Part shown: piece by piece, positions 1 through 6,216 of the stretch
Layout of the letters: the number at the start of each line of letters is the position of its first letter
Position numbering within the stretch: position 1 is the first letter of the stretch
The notes under the pieces: model-generated
What the model was told of the DNA's origin: nothing
What the model saw: the letters and a program-made list of their open reading frames with translations, nothing else
Databases searched by the model: none
Made by a program: the position numbers and the translations under genes
From: an uncultured Asticcacaulis sp.
GTDB taxonomy: Bacteria > Pseudomonadota > Alphaproteobacteria > Caulobacterales > Caulobacteraceae
Length of the DNA: 9,078 nt
NCBI GenBank assembly: GCA_946480525.1
Contig: CAMLLA010000150.1
Coordinates: 1-9,078 of the forward strand
Direction: 5' to 3'

Positions 1-227
1 AAGCGGGCAAAGCGCGTGCCGCCCGACGTCATGCCCCAACTCGGCAAGCCGACTTCGAGGGTCATGAGCTTTTGCACTATGTTTTCGATGTCGATGTTCG
101 ACCGCGCCAGCCGCACGGCCAGGGCGTCGTAATCGGCCAGATGCGCATCCATCAGACGCGCATTGTCTTTTTCGATTACGTCCGGCGGAATGCCCAGCGC
201 CGTCTGGTCGATGGCGACATAGCCCAT
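1..227 (-). CDS. rhaI: L-rhamnose isomerase, N-terminal part (runs off left edge)
   Basis: This is the first 75 codons of a minus-strand gene; the rest lies left of the window. Isomerases of this family convert L-rhamnose to L-rhamnulose in the cytoplasm, the first committed catabolic step. The visible protein starts MGYVAIDQTALGIPPDVIEK and reaches the segment PSWGMTSGGTRFAR. That segment closely matches the PSWG...GGTRFARFPG block that I recall from the Pseudomonas stutzeri-type L-rhamnose isomerase (RhaI), rather than the E. coli RhaA type. The ATG at 225-227 has GGGAG about ten bases upstream. The gene lies downstream of the aldolase/dehydrogenase gene on the same strand, with a 109-base gap and no obvious terminator, so co-transcription is likely. 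The metal-binding and catalytic residues are outside the window, so the family assignment rests on the N-terminus and the context. Confidence 0.82.
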   Translation of the reverse strand, partial: MGYVAIDQTALGIPPDVIEKDNARLMDAHLADYDALAVRLARSNIDIENIVQKLMTLEVGLPSWGMTSGGTRFAR

Positions 228-336
228 CTGCCCTGCTCCCTAACATATCCCTACGCGGTCTCTTGTGGACCTTAAGGCATACATGCCCACGGGTTAAGGT
301 TTTAGTCAAATCACCAAAGGTTTAGACGGCCTGTAC

Positions 337-2460
337 TTACCGCGTAAACGCTGCCGCATTGCCCGCGTCGACGTTTAGGATATTGCCCGTCGACTTGGCG
401 GCGCCCGCCCCCGCCAGGAAGACGACGGCCTCGGCGACGTCCTGCGGCAGGACCGAGCGCTTCAGAAGGCTGCGCAGACGGTAGAATTCCTCAAGCTCGT
501 CGTCCTTGAGATTATAGGCCGCCGCGCGTTGCTGACGCCATTCGCCGGTCCAGATCGATGAGCCCTGCAACACGGCATCCGGATTGACGACATTGACACG
601 GATACCGAACGGCGCGCCTTCCAGCGCCAGGACGCGGGCCAGTTGCAGCTCGGCCGCCTTGGCCGCCGAATAGGCCGCCGTATTGGCCGAGGCCGCCAAG
701 GCATTCTTGGACGCCACAAAGACGATCGCGCCGCCCAAAGGCTTCATCAGCCGGAAGGCCTCACGGCTCGGCAGGAAGTAGCCTTCAGCCAGGACGCGGA
801 AATTGGCCTGCCACAGGTCGAGCGATGTTTCCGAAATCGCCGCCGCCGACGCGATGCCTGCATTGGCCACCAGGATATCGATGCCGCCGAAGGCCAGCAC
901 GCAGGCGTCGAACGAGGCGCGAACGGCGGCTTCGTCGGCGACGTCGTTGACAAAGGTACGGATCAGGTCGGCGCGGTGGCTGCGCGTCAGGTCGGCGCGC
1001 ACGGATTCCAGCCTGGCCTCATCGATATCGGTCAGCATGACGCAGCCGCCGCCGGCCAGGATCTGCTCGGCGACCGCGCGGCCGATACCGCCGGCCGCAC
1101 CGGTGATATAGGCGACCTGCCCCACAAACGGCCCGGGCTTCGGCTGCCGCTTCAGCTTGGCTTCTTCCAGCGCCCAGTATTCGATGTCGAACATCTCCTG
1201 GTCGTCGAGCGCCTGATAGTGACCCAGGGCAACCGCCCCGCGCACGACATTGGCGGCGTTGCGGACGTATTCGCCGGCGATGCGCGCGGCGGTGCGATCG
1301 GGAGCGAAGGCCAGGGCGCAGGTGTCGCGGATCAGGACGACGACCGGATCGGGATCGCGCACGGCCGGACTGTCCGGGTGGCGGCAGCGGGCATGATAGG
1401 CGCGGTAACGCTCGCGGTAGGCTTCGATCGCGCTTTTCAGGTAGTCCCCGGCGCCTTCGCCGCGCAGCGGCTCCGGGTCGAGGATCAGAGGCCATGGCTT
1501 GGTGCGCAGGAAATGATCGGGACAGGCCGCGCCTTTTGCCGCCTCGGCGAGCAGGGCCGGCGACGACACAAAAGCCTGGATATCGGCGCCGCCAATGATC
1601 TCGCAGACCTTGAGCGTTGAGCGGCTCAGCTCAGTACGCAAGGCGGTCACGGCCGTCAGCACCAGGGCCTGATCGGGGACCGAAGCCTTTATGGTTTCCG
1701 CCCGGGCATTGATGGCGTCGGCAGCGATGCCGATCAGGTCGATACTGGTGTCGTAGCAGTCGCGCGCCGTATCGCCCCAGCAGAACAATCCATGGCCTTC
1801 GAGCACCAGGCCGCGCCAGTGCGGATGGGCGCGAACCGCTTCGCCGATGCGCAGGCCTAAGTCAAAGCCTGGGCGTTGCCAGCCGAGCCAGCCAACCTCG
1901 CCCTTATAGATCTCGTTGGTAAGCGCTTCGGACTCGGCCGTCGCGGCCAGGGCGACCACCGCATCGGGATGGAGGTGATCGACGTGCTTGTAGGGAATAA
2001 AGGCATGCAGCGGCGTGTCGATGCTGGCCGGCCGCGGATTTAGCCCGAAGGTACAATGCGGCAGGAGACCGACCATCTCGTCTTCGAACGCCAGGCCGCG
2101 ATAGAGCCGTTCCAGCCCGCGCACGCGATCGAGATAGAGCGTCGCGAACCCATCGGCCTTCATGGACCCGAGATCGCCGCCCGAGCCCTTGACCCACAGC
2201 ACCTCGACAGCGTCCCCGCTCAAAGGATCGACACCCGCGACCTTCGCCGAGGTATTGCCCCCACCGAAATTGGTGACAGAAAGATCCGAGCCCAGGCAAT
2301 TGGAGCGATAGAGCAGAAGCTCCGCCTCGCCCATGCCTTGCGCAACAGCGTCATCCCACCGGTTGTCTGGTTTGTCGAAGATCGGCCTGTCTGCATCCGG
2401 ATTGGCGGACTTCGGTCCGGACTCTATCCGGCCGATCAACGCCTCCTGTGACAAGCTCAT
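337..2460 (-). CDS. rhaD: Bifunctional rhamnulose-1-phosphate aldolase / short-chain dehydrogenase
   Basis: This 707-residue cytoplasmic protein has two domains. Residues about 40-410 form a class II (zinc) aldolase/adducin-type domain, with H162 and H164 in HVDHLHPDA and H223 in EGHG as likely zinc ligands. Residues about 445-705 form a short-chain dehydrogenase: nucleotide motif TGAAGGIG (453-460), NAG (533-535), and S584, Y597 and K601 as the catalytic set. In characterised relatives (RhaD, also called RhaEW) the first half splits L-rhamnulose 1-phosphate into dihydroxyacetone phosphate and L-lactaldehyde. The second half is assigned as the NAD-dependent lactaldehyde dehydrogenase. The frame is open back to 2547, but I place the start at 2460 (MSLSQEALIG). 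There GGGG lies about eight bases upstream, and the 29 extra residues look non-conserved. The gene is divergent from the kinase and upstream of rhaI. The length is normal for the fused family. Confidence 0.93.
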   Translation of the reverse strand: MSLSQEALIGRIESGPKSANPDADRPIFDKPDNRWDDAVAQGMGEAELLLYRSNCLGSDLSVTNFGGGNTSAKVAGVDPLSGDAVEVLWVKGSGGDLGSMKADGFATLYLDRVRGLERLYRGLAFEDEMVGLLPHCTFGLNPRPASIDTPLHAFIPYKHVDHLHPDAVVALAATAESEALTNEIYKGEVGWLGWQRPGFDLGLRIGEAVRAHPHWRGLVLEGHGLFCWGDTARDCYDTSIDLIGIAADAINARAETIKASVPDQALVLTAVTALRTELSRSTLKVCEIIGGADIQAFVSSPALLAEAAKGAACPDHFLRTKPWPLILDPEPLRGEGAGDYLKSAIEAYRERYRAYHARCRHPDSPAVRDPDPVVVLIRDTCALAFAPDRTAARIAGEYVRNAANVVRGAVALGHYQALDDQEMFDIEYWALEEAKLKRQPKPGPFVGQVAYITGAAGGIGRAVAEQILAGGGCVMLTDIDEARLESVRADLTRSHRADLIRTFVNDVADEAAVRASFDACVLAFGGIDILVANAGIASAAAISETSLDLWQANFRVLAEGYFLPSREAFRLMKPLGGAIVFVASKNALAASANTAAYSAAKAAELQLARVLALEGAPFGIRVNVVNPDAVLQGSSIWTGEWRQQRAAAYNLKDDELEEFYRLRSLLKRSVLPQDVAEAVVFLAGAGAAKSTGNILNVDAGNAAAFTR

Positions 2461-2606
2461 TGAATAACCCCACTGCCTATTGTAGTATCTTTGGACAACC
2501 GCCAGATGCTTGAAAACGACGATACAGCTATAATCGAAAGCTTTCAATCATTATTGGTCAAAAACAATAGTGTTGATTAATCGCCATGACTCGAAGGGTC
2601 GCGGAG
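2461..2606. promoter_or_regulatory. Divergent promoter region between aldolase and kinase genes
   Basis: These 146 bases are much richer in A+T than the flanking genes and separate two divergent starts. Visible elements are a perfect TATAAT at 2529-2534 on the plus strand, with no good -35 at the usual distance; the 10-base palindrome GAAAGCTTTC at 2536-2545; TCAAAAACAAT at 2558-2568; and the palindrome GATTAATC at 2575-2582. TCAAAAACAAT fits the core TCAA-N-A-N-CAAT of the sequence shared by the two other regulatory regions in this window. On the minus strand TTGAAA followed 17 bases later by TATCGT is a weak promoter candidate for the aldolase gene. The role is inferred from position and composition. 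Confidence 0.6.
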
Positions 2607-4010
2607 ATGGGAAACGGAAACGAAGCGGGACGGGGCAATTGCGCTGTCTTCGATATCGGCAAGAGCTTTGCCAAGCTGAGCGTCGTTACGCCCGGCGGCG
2701 AGATTCTGGTCGATCGCCGCACGGCCACGCCGACACTGCGCACGCCCCTCTACGACGCTTTCGACACCGATGCCCTGTTCGACTGGCTGCTGACCCAGCT
2801 GAAAGCACTGTCCGATTACCGGATCGATCGCATCATGCCGGTGGCGCACGGCGCTGCCTGCGCCATGCTCGACGAAAACGAAGCCCTGGTCATGCCGATC
2901 CAGGACTACGAGGCCAGCATTCCCCCGGCTGTGGCGGCAGCTTACGAGCTGGCGCGCCCGGTGTTTTCCGAGACCCTGTCGCCGCGCCTGCCCAAGGGGA
3001 TGAACCTGGGCGCTCAGCTTTACTGGCATAGCCGCCGCGATCCGGCCCAGTTCGCACGGGTGCGGTGGATCCTGCCTTATGCCCAGTACTGGACCTGGCG
3101 TCTCTCCGGCGCGCTGGTCAGCGAGGTCAGCACGCTGGGGTGCCACACCGACCTGTGGTCGCCGGCGACCAACGGCTTTTCGTCACTGGCGCGCAACGAA
3201 GGCTGGGCCGAGCGTTTCCCGGCCTTACGCGGCGCATGGGAAACGGCCGGAACCATCCGTCCGCAGATCGCCCGCGCCGCCAACCTGCCTGGCGACACGC
3301 GCGTCTGCGTCGGAGTCCACGACAGCAACTCGGCACTCGCGGCACTGCTTTCCGGCTGGCACAATGACGAGCCCCCGGCCATGCTGTCGACCGGCACATG
3401 GTTCATCGCCATGGCGCCCGACGGCCGCCTCGACAACCTTCAGGCCGACCGCGACTGCATGGGCGCCGTCGATGTCTTCGGCCGTCCGGTGCCATGCGCC
3501 CGCTTCATGGGCGGCCGCGCCTACCAGACCATAACTGGAGGCGCGACCGAAACCGTCGACGCCGCCATGCTGGACGCCATCATGCGCGAACAGGCCGTAG
3601 CCTTGCCAAGTTTCCTCGAAGCCGGCGGCCCCTTCCCGCACATGCGCGGCGAAATCCGCGGCCTGCGAGATGACACACCCCAGGCACGCGCGGCGCTCGG
3701 CGTCCTTTATCAGGCACTGCTCAGCATCACTTGCCTGGGCATGATCCAGTCGGGCCGCGCCCTGGTCATCGAAGGCATGGCCGCGGGCAATCCGCTGCTG
3801 TGCCGACTGATCGCGGCGCTGCACGACGGTCCGGTCGTCTGCACGGCTTCGGTTTCGGCGGTCACACTGGGCGCTTCGGCGCTTGCCTTCCGCGACGAAG
3901 TGCCCCTGCCCCGCCTGCGCCTGCGCCAGGTACACCCTTTGCTGGCCGGGGAATTCCGCGCCTATCGCGACCTGTGGCTCCAGGCCTGCGGCACGCCCGT
4001 TGCCGCTTGA
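2607..4010 (+). CDS. rhaK: FGGY-family carbohydrate kinase, probable rhamnulokinase
   Basis: This 467-residue cytoplasmic sugar kinase has the FGGY/actin-like ATPase fold. The phosphate-1 loop is FDIGKSFAKLSV (D16-S20). D239 in VGVHDSNSA is the likely catalytic base, and the phosphate-2 motif is STGTW (261-265). The expected reaction is ATP-dependent phosphorylation of L-rhamnulose at C1, feeding the divergent aldolase. It resembles the RhaK kinases of rhizobia more than enteric RhaB, as far as I can judge by eye. I chose the ATG at 2607 because GAAGGG at 2593-2598 sits eight bases upstream. An in-frame ATG at 2586 would add seven residues but has no visible ribosome binding site. The substrate is inferred from the neighbours; FGGY members also include xylulose and other ketose kinases. 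The regulator gene follows after 113 bases on the same strand. Confidence 0.85.
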   Translation: MGNGNEAGRGNCAVFDIGKSFAKLSVVTPGGEILVDRRTATPTLRTPLYDAFDTDALFDWLLTQLKALSDYRIDRIMPVAHGAACAMLDENEALVMPIQDYEASIPPAVAAAYELARPVFSETLSPRLPKGMNLGAQLYWHSRRDPAQFARVRWILPYAQYWTWRLSGALVSEVSTLGCHTDLWSPATNGFSSLARNEGWAERFPALRGAWETAGTIRPQIARAANLPGDTRVCVGVHDSNSALAALLSGWHNDEPPAMLSTGTWFIAMAPDGRLDNLQADRDCMGAVDVFGRPVPCARFMGGRAYQTITGGATETVDAAMLDAIMREQAVALPSFLEAGGPFPHMRGEIRGLRDDTPQARAALGVLYQALLSITCLGMIQSGRALVIEGMAAGNPLLCRLIAALHDGPVVCTASVSAVTLGASALAFRDEVPLPRLRLRQVHPLLAGEFRAYRDLWLQACGTPVAA

Positions 4011-4031
4011 TCCCTTAAGAATATACGGCTA

Positions 4032-4060
4032 TCGACAGCCGATAAATTCCACATTATAAG
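4032..4060 (+). promoter_or_regulatory. Candidate sigma-70 promoter of the DeoR regulator
   Basis: TCGACA at 4032-4037 and TATAAG at 4055-4060 are separated by exactly 17 bases, each hexamer having one mismatch to the housekeeping consensus. Transcription would start near 4067, inside the candidate operator that follows. Two short overlapping dyads (CGGCT/AGCCG at 4026-4041 and TATCG/CGATA at 4030-4044) cover the -35 region. This suggests the regulator has its own promoter as well as possible read-through from the kinase gene. Confidence 0.5.
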
Positions 4061-4065
4061 ATTCG

Positions 4066-4102
4066 ATCAAGAGCAATCACATGAGAGCGTTTTCGTGTGA
4101 TT
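4066..4102 (+). promoter_or_regulatory. Candidate DeoR-type operator (autoregulatory)
   Basis: ATCAAGAGCAATCACA at 4066-4081 matches 14 of 16 bases with a site in the esterase/glycosidase promoter (7391-7406, minus strand). It overlaps a perfect inverted repeat, AATCACA at 4075-4081 and TGTGATT at 4096-4102, with a 14-base spacer. The site covers the predicted transcription start of the regulator gene, a usual position for autorepression by DeoR-family proteins. The dyad points outward (TCACA...TGTGA), so it is not a CRP site, which has the opposite arrangement. Confidence 0.55.
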
Positions 4103-4123
4103 TGAATGAATACAGGACACTTC

Positions 4124-4942
4124 ATGCATCTTCAGGACCGCTGGAAGCGCATTATCGACGAACTGAGCAGCGAGCGCGTGACCTCGGTGGACGAATTGAC
4201 GGAACGACTGGGCGTGTCGCCGGCCACCATCCGTCGCGACCTCAACGAACTGCATGAGCTGGGGCATCTGCTGCGCGTGCGTGGCGGGGCCATGCGTTCC
4301 GAAGGCAAGCTGTATAGCGGACGCGAGGAAAAGCGCTCCGAAGGCCTGCGCGGCCAGTCGAGCTTCTCCGACAGCGTCATCGCCAATGCCAGCGCCAAGC
4401 GCGCCATTGCCAAGACCGCTTTGGACTACATCACGCCGGGCCTGTCGATGATCATCGATGGCGGCACGACGACGTGGATGATGGCGTCGATGATGAACGA
4501 CGACAGCTATAATGTGCTGACGACGTCAGTGCCGATCCTGCAATGCCTCCTGGAACGGTCGCGCGTGAAGGTGACCCTGCCTGGCGGCGAGCTGTTCCGC
4601 GATCAGGGCATTATCCTCAATCCGTACGAAGACGGCATCCTGCAACACTTCGCGGCCGCCCGCATGTTTATCGGCTGCCAGGCCCTGACCAAGAACGGCC
4701 TGATGCAGACGGACACCCTGCTGGTCCAGTCCGAGCGCCGGTTGATGGAGCGGGCTTCCGAAGTCGTAGTCCTGGCCGATTCGAGCAAGATCGACGCGCC
4801 GGCGTCGCTGTCGGTATGTCCTCTGTCGCAGATCGACGTGGTGATTACCGACGATGGCATTTCGGCAGACGCCGTGCGCTGGCTAAAGGCGCATGATATC
4901 GATGTGCGCATCGTGAAGGCAGATCAGGCCGCCGCGGCGTAA
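4124..4942 (+). CDS. rhaR: DeoR/GlpR-family transcriptional regulator of rhamnose genes
   Basis: This 272-residue DNA-binding repressor has an N-terminal DeoR winged helix-turn-helix (about 4-57). It contains VTSVDELTERLGVSPATIRR and the family hallmark RRDLNELHELGHLLRVRGGA. The C-terminal phosphosugar-sensing domain shows DGGTTT (112-117), the GGELF loop, FIGC, the LLVQSERR segment, LADSSK and ITDDGI. Family members are usually released from DNA by a phosphorylated sugar intermediate; rhamnulose or its phosphate is the obvious candidate here. I start it at 4124 because AGGA at 4114-4117 lies six bases upstream. The in-frame ATG at 4106 has no ribosome binding site and lies just past the operator arm. 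The symbol follows the rhizobial DeoR-type RhaR and does not imply similarity to the AraC-type RhaR of E. coli. Its role in rhamnose control is inferred from its place beside the kinase and from the shared operator. Confidence 0.82.
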   Translation: MHLQDRWKRIIDELSSERVTSVDELTERLGVSPATIRRDLNELHELGHLLRVRGGAMRSEGKLYSGREEKRSEGLRGQSSFSDSVIANASAKRAIAKTALDYITPGLSMIIDGGTTTWMMASMMNDDSYNVLTTSVPILQCLLERSRVKVTLPGGELFRDQGIILNPYEDGILQHFAAARMFIGCQALTKNGLMQTDTLLVQSERRLMERASEVVVLADSSKIDAPASLSVCPLSQIDVVITDDGISADAVRWLKAHDIDVRIVKADQAAAA

Positions 4943-4954
4943 GCAAAAATTTGC

Positions 4955-4986
4955 CCTATCTTTCCTCACACCGTAGGGAGGATAGG
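4955..4986. terminator. Hairpin terminator between convergent genes
   Basis: CCTATC (4955-4960) pairs with GATAGG (4981-4986). The stem extends inward with TTTCC against GGGAG, using two G-U pairs, around a ten-base loop, for an 11-pair stem. Read on the minus strand it is followed after GC by AAATTTTTGC, so it looks like an intrinsic terminator for the minus-strand gene ending at 5002. On the plus strand it lies 12 bases after the regulator stop but lacks a good T run, so termination there would be weaker. Confidence 0.6.
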
Positions 4987-5001
4987 ACTCTTGCGCCTAT
5001 C

Positions 5002-5583
5002 TTATAAGATGCGTCGCCACGGATCGATTGGCGTAAAATCGGTCACGGTTACGCACGCTTTACCGCTGACCTCGGCAACGGCAAGCGCATAGTGAATTTG
5101 TGGTCCCATGACCCCGAAGGGTTTGGGGCGTTTCTTGGGAGACGATGACGAGTAATGCGCCGATAGGCTGATCCTACCCTGATTAAAGTCGTGCGCCAGT
5201 CTCGCCAACTCGCTGCGTGAAACACGAATGTCGAAGTCCGTGCAATTTCCACTTTCGAGCGTGGCAGCCTTGAAGTGGAAGCGCCATGCTGCTGAGTGGC
5301 CAGTCTTCTGCCTTGCTGTGATGCTCATCCAAACACGCACATCACGCGCGGCGAATTTTCCCGCGCTGCGGATAGACCAGGTGAAAATAAGTAGGTCGTC
5401 CGTGTCATGGCGGACCGTGAAGCTTTCGGACACTAGCTTCGCACCGCTGCGGTCGATATTGTCCCATAGCACCCACAATACGAACACGCCGTAAGCCAGC
5501 GCGAGCAAAATGATCAATGCAACAATGCCGCCCGACCAAGCCAGGATTGGATGAGCTGCTGCCCAAGCGATAACCGCTTCCAT
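5002..5583 (-). CDS. Hypothetical membrane-anchored protein, unrecognised
   Basis: I do not recognise this 193-residue protein. Residues about 13-40 form one long hydrophobic stretch (ending VFVLWVLWDNIDRSG), best read as an N-terminal transmembrane anchor. The remaining 150 residues are soluble and mixed polar/hydrophobic, with alternating patterns that suggest a beta-rich domain (LLIFTWSIRSAGKFAARDV, RFHFKAATLESGN, RISLSAHYSS). A basic, serine-rich stretch SSSSPKKRPKP occurs around 145-155. The start at 5583 has a run of G (GGGGGGA) upstream, at a rather long spacing of about ten bases. It converges on the regulator gene, and a hairpin with a T run follows its stop. Base composition looks less GC-rich than its neighbours, and nothing links it to rhamnose. 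Codon pattern and a good start make it plausibly real, though a lineage-restricted orphan. Confidence 0.6.
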   Translation of the reverse strand: MEAVIAWAAAHPILAWSGGIVALIILLALAYGVFVLWVLWDNIDRSGAKLVSESFTVRHDTDDLLIFTWSIRSAGKFAARDVRVWMSITARQKTGHSAAWRFHFKAATLESGNCTDFDIRVSRSELARLAHDFNQGRISLSAHYSSSSPKKRPKPFGVMGPQIHYALAVAEVSGKACVTVTDFTPIDPWRRIL

Positions 5584-5675
5584 CGATGTATTTCCCCCCG
5601 AGTCCCACTGGACTGACAGGGCGAACGTAGTTCGGCGTAGCCAAAAATGTAAGCGGTTTTTGCCTGCTCGCCTAA

Positions 5676-5697
5676 GGAGAGATTGCGCATTGTCTCC
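5676..5697. promoter_or_regulatory. 22-base interrupted palindrome upstream of hypothetical gene
   Basis: GGAGA (5676-5680) and TCTCC (5693-5697) flank a centred TGCGCA core (5684-5689), with three unmatched bases on each side. The three blocks share the same centre, as in dimeric repressor operators. It lies 93 bases upstream of the start of the minus-strand membrane protein. No regulator is identified, and the match could be chance. Confidence 0.3.
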
Positions 5698-5759
5698 CTG
5701 CAGCGATAGGAAGAGTAAAAGTGGGATCGCGCCTGCACAAAGGTGACAGTAGGCTCTTC

Positions 5760-5812
5760 CCTTCTCCCCGTTTTACGGGGAGAAGGTGGCCCAACGGGCC
5801 GGATGAGGGGCA
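5760..5812 (+). repeat. REP-like palindromic element, copy A (long form)
   Basis: CCTTCTCCCCG (5760-5770) and CGGGGAGAAGG (5776-5786) form a perfect 11-pair stem that can gain a T-A pair around a TTT loop. A second stem, GGCCC-AAC-GGGCC (5788-5800), follows, and the element ends in TGAGGGGCA (5804-5812). Such elements occur in many copies in GC-rich proteobacterial genomes, mainly between genes. Confidence 0.8.
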
Positions 5813-5844
5813 GAAATTATTCTGCGCGCGAACCTTTGTCCGCA

Positions 5845-5885
5845 TGCCCCTCACCCTAGCCCTCTCCCCGTAAACGGGGAGAGGG
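5845..5885 (-). repeat. REP-like palindromic element, copy B (short form, inverted)
   Basis: On the minus strand CCCTCTCCCCG and CGGGGAGAGGG (plus-strand arms 5860-5870 and 5875-5885) form a perfect 11-pair stem. They are followed by CTAGGG and TGAGGGGCA (5853-5845). It matches copy A apart from an A-to-G exchange in the arm and its compensating change, plus the loss of the second GGCCC stem. It starts seven bases after the rhaM stop, so it may also end or protect that transcript, although no T run follows. Confidence 0.78.
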
Positions 5886-5892
5886 GACTAAG

Positions 5893-6207
5893 CTACGCCA
5901 TATAAAACACTGGCTTCAGCGGCGTGGCGACCGGCGAATTGTCTGGATTGGTGTCCATGATATCGGCCATATAGGCCCACCACTTCTTCATCAGCGGCGT
6001 GTTCGGCAGGTCGTCCATCGTATGGTTATCCGTGCGCTTCAGGACGCCGAACAGAACCAGCGACTTTTCATCGAGGAAGATCGAATAGTCCGACACGCCG
6101 GCTTCATGCAGCAGGTCAGCCAGTTCCGGCCAGATCTCGTCGTGACGGCGCTGATACTCGGCTTCAAAACCGGGCTTGAGCTGCATGGTGAAGGCATGGG
6201 TTTGCAT
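5893..6207 (-). CDS. rhaM: L-rhamnose mutarotase RhaM
   Basis: This 104-residue cytoplasmic enzyme interconverts the alpha and beta anomers of L-rhamnose, supplying the form used by the isomerase. The sequence matches the family along its whole length and at its usual size. Y18 and H22 in [13 protein letters not shown] fall at the same positions as the catalytic residues known from E. coli Rha[19 protein letters not shown] and the closing VFYMA are also characteristic. It starts nine bases after the stop of the esterase gene on the same strand. The GGAA just before that stop serves as a weak ribosome binding site, so translation is probably coupled. It lies downstream in an operon led by a secreted pectin esterase rather than beside the isomerase. 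The REP-like hairpin directly follows its stop. Confidence 0.95.
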   Translation of the reverse strand: MQTHAFTMQLKPGFEAEYQRRHDEIWPELADLLHEAGVSDYSIFLDEKSLVLFGVLKRTDNHTMDDLPNTPLMKKWWAYMADIMDTNPDNSPVATPLKPVFYMA

Positions 6208-6216
6208 GGCTGATCT

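Larger units (their letters stand above)
5584..5892. other. 309-base intergenic region with palindromes, no gene
   Basis: No credible coding frame is visible on either strand. The 3' half (5760-5885) is a pair of inverted palindromic repeats. The other half contains only the 22-base palindrome at 5676-5697 and the upstream region of the hypothetical membrane protein. I see no RNA gene. Confidence 0.7.

Noticed and set aside
72..275. 67-codon open frame on the plus strand at the left edge
   Set aside because: It overlaps the minus-strand rhaI start, which has a family match and a ribosome binding site. The plus frame has neither.
643..1620. 325-codon open frame on the plus strand
   Set aside because: It is antisense to the aldolase/dehydrogenase, whose motifs are intact on the minus strand. 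The plus product (rich in R, G, Q and A) resembles nothing and has no credible ribosome binding site.
2461..2547. Longer N-terminus for the aldolase/dehydrogenase
   Set aside because: The extra 29 residues run through the A+T-rich promoter region and lack a ribosome binding site. The start at 2460 has one and gives the usual family length.
4075..4102. CRP-type site at the regulator promoter
   Set aside because: The arms read TCACA...TGTGA, the reverse of the CRP consensus TGTGA-N6-TCACA, and the spacer is 14 bases.
5760..5885. CRISPR array or insertion sequence end
   Set aside because: There are only two units, in inverted orientation, with no regular spacers, no cas or transposase gene and no target duplication. 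The REP/BIME interpretation fits better.
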